Assembly: GCA_001899305.1 (NCBI GenBank)
Contig: MKWL01000002.1
Location: 124,001-188,000, forward strand
From: Thiobacillus sp. 0-1251
GTDB taxonomy: Bacteria > Pseudomonadota > Gammaproteobacteria > Burkholderiales > Thiobacillaceae
Length of the DNA stretch: 64,000 nt
Direction: 5' to 3'
The translations under genes were made by a program, and so were the position numbers. The notes beneath the pieces were generated by a model that saw nothing but the letters and a program-made list of their open reading frames with translations, was not told the DNA's origin and searched no databases. Shown piece after piece: positions 63,406-64,000 of the stretch. Position 1 is the stretch's first letter. Each line of letters begins with the position of its first letter.

Positions 63406-64000
63406 CTACCAGTAAGGCCTCGATTTCAGGAATGCGCGAATCGACCCCACACATTCGCCGTCCGCCACGTCTGCCTGTTTCGCCGCCAGCCAGCCGAGGG
63501 CGAAGTCCCCCATCGCGCCCGCCTCCCTCCTCACCGCCGTCAGCAGGCCCGACGCGATGTGCGCGTCGTTGGCCCGCCCCAGGCTGTCCTGGGCCGTGCG
63601 CAGCGCCCCCAGATACCCTGCCTGCCGCCTGCCGTCGAACAGCGTCTGGAAAAATTCGGCCGCATACCGCTGGCGCTTGATCGCGATACGCAGGGCATGC
63701 CGCCGGGCCGGCGTCAGCGTGGCGAAATCGCGTGCGCCGCGCACGATCGGACGATGCCCCTTCTGCAGCGCCCGGCGCACCCAGGCGTCCAGCGGCGACA
63801 ACTGGATGAAACGCTGCGCGGCCGGCACCGCCTGGCCCTCAGGGTGCGCATGCCAGCCATGCCGCAGCAGCCAGCGCTGCATCGCCAGCAGCCAGGCGCC
63901 GGGATGGGCCTGCGCCAGCGCTTCCCGCATCGCCGTCCGTACCGCGATGCGGCGCGCCTCCAGCGCCGCCATGCCTTGCTGCCAGGCGGCGGCGTCGGGA
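63406..64000 (-). CDS. CHAD-domain protein, 5' end cut by window edge
   Basis: The last 198 or so codons of a gene whose frame stays open to the window end are present. The visible part is the C-terminal half of a CHAD domain: RRHALRIAIKRQRYAAEFFQTLF with conserved basic residues, then YLGALRTAQDSLGRANDAHIASGLL. CHAD domains bind polyphosphate; they often follow a CYTH domain, which would lie outside the window. It is next to sixA. Confidence 0.88.
   Translation of the reverse strand, partial: PDAAAWQQGMAALEARRIAVRTAMREALAQAHPGAWLLAMQRWLLRHGWHAHPEGQAVPAAQRFIQLSPLDAWVRRALQKGHRPIVRGARDFATLTPARRHALRIAIKRQRYAAEFFQTLFDGRRQAGYLGALRTAQDSLGRANDAHIASGLLTAVRREAGAMGDFALGWLAAKQADVADGECVGSIRAFLKSRPYW

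Overview
The window reads as one contiguous, GC-rich, chromosomal core region of a betaproteobacterium, probably of the Nitrosomonadales/Thiobacillus type. That placement is inferred from gene order and family content: DUF2818 after nuoN, tpiA-secG-tRNA-Leu-nuoA-N, bamE divergent from fur, a CNP1-like gene before proB, and a rubrerythrin/Fe-S protein/DUF3501 block. No phage, insertion sequence, CRISPR array or rRNA was seen. Nearly everything is on the minus strand, so operons are read from high to low coordinates.

Layout. 1-957: 3' part of a methyltransferase and a small S4 RNA-binding protein. 968-15565: complete 14-gene NADH:quinone oxidoreductase operon nuoA-N plus DUF2818, with a consensus -35 promoter. 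15727-16970: tRNA-Leu(GAG), secG, tpiA. 17053-21002: phosphate uptake operon pstSCAB with a good Pho box, stop-codon-spanning hairpins and a duplicated pstB tail; phoU is absent. 21012-25876: glmM, folP, ftsH, rlmE, with yhbY divergent. 26232-31534: carA-carB-greA-DUF4149 behind a strong promoter with a hairpin leader. 31690-33846: bamE (fused to an NTF2-like domain)-dapB-grx, divergent from fur. 34363-37434: CNP1-like, proB, cobC-like, btuF-like, translationally coupled. 37518-44351: nitroreductase, CDF transporter, DUF2784, P-type ATPase, pirin, cyclopropane fatty acid synthase. 44412-49237: redox/stress block (DUF3501, Fe-S oxidoreductase, rubrerythrin, msrB, flavin reductase-like protein, metallo-beta-lactamase-fold protein). 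49288-53875: DUF3301, rhlE, MBL protein, bamC, dapA. 54014-55408: zwf. 55491-62819: compact flagellar export/MS-ring operon fliFGHIJ-X-fliOPQR. 62880-64000: sixA and the 3' part of a CHAD-domain gene.

How the genes work together. The window is mostly housekeeping: respiration (nuo), phosphate supply (pst), envelope assembly and peptidoglycan precursors (bamE, bamC, glmM, dapA, dapB, secG), folate and pyrimidine/arginine synthesis (folP, carAB), RNA maintenance (rlmE, yhbY, rhlE, greA) and motility. The least understood parts are the rubrerythrin/Fe-S/DUF3501 module, whose two promoters share a 17-base palindrome-like site with the ftsH promoter; the BamE-NTF2 fusion; the rearranged 3' end of pstB; and an unrecognised gene in the flagellar operon where fliK-fliN would normally lie. 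Nothing in the window amounts to a clearly novel multi-gene system. The redox module with its shared operator is the best candidate for follow-up.
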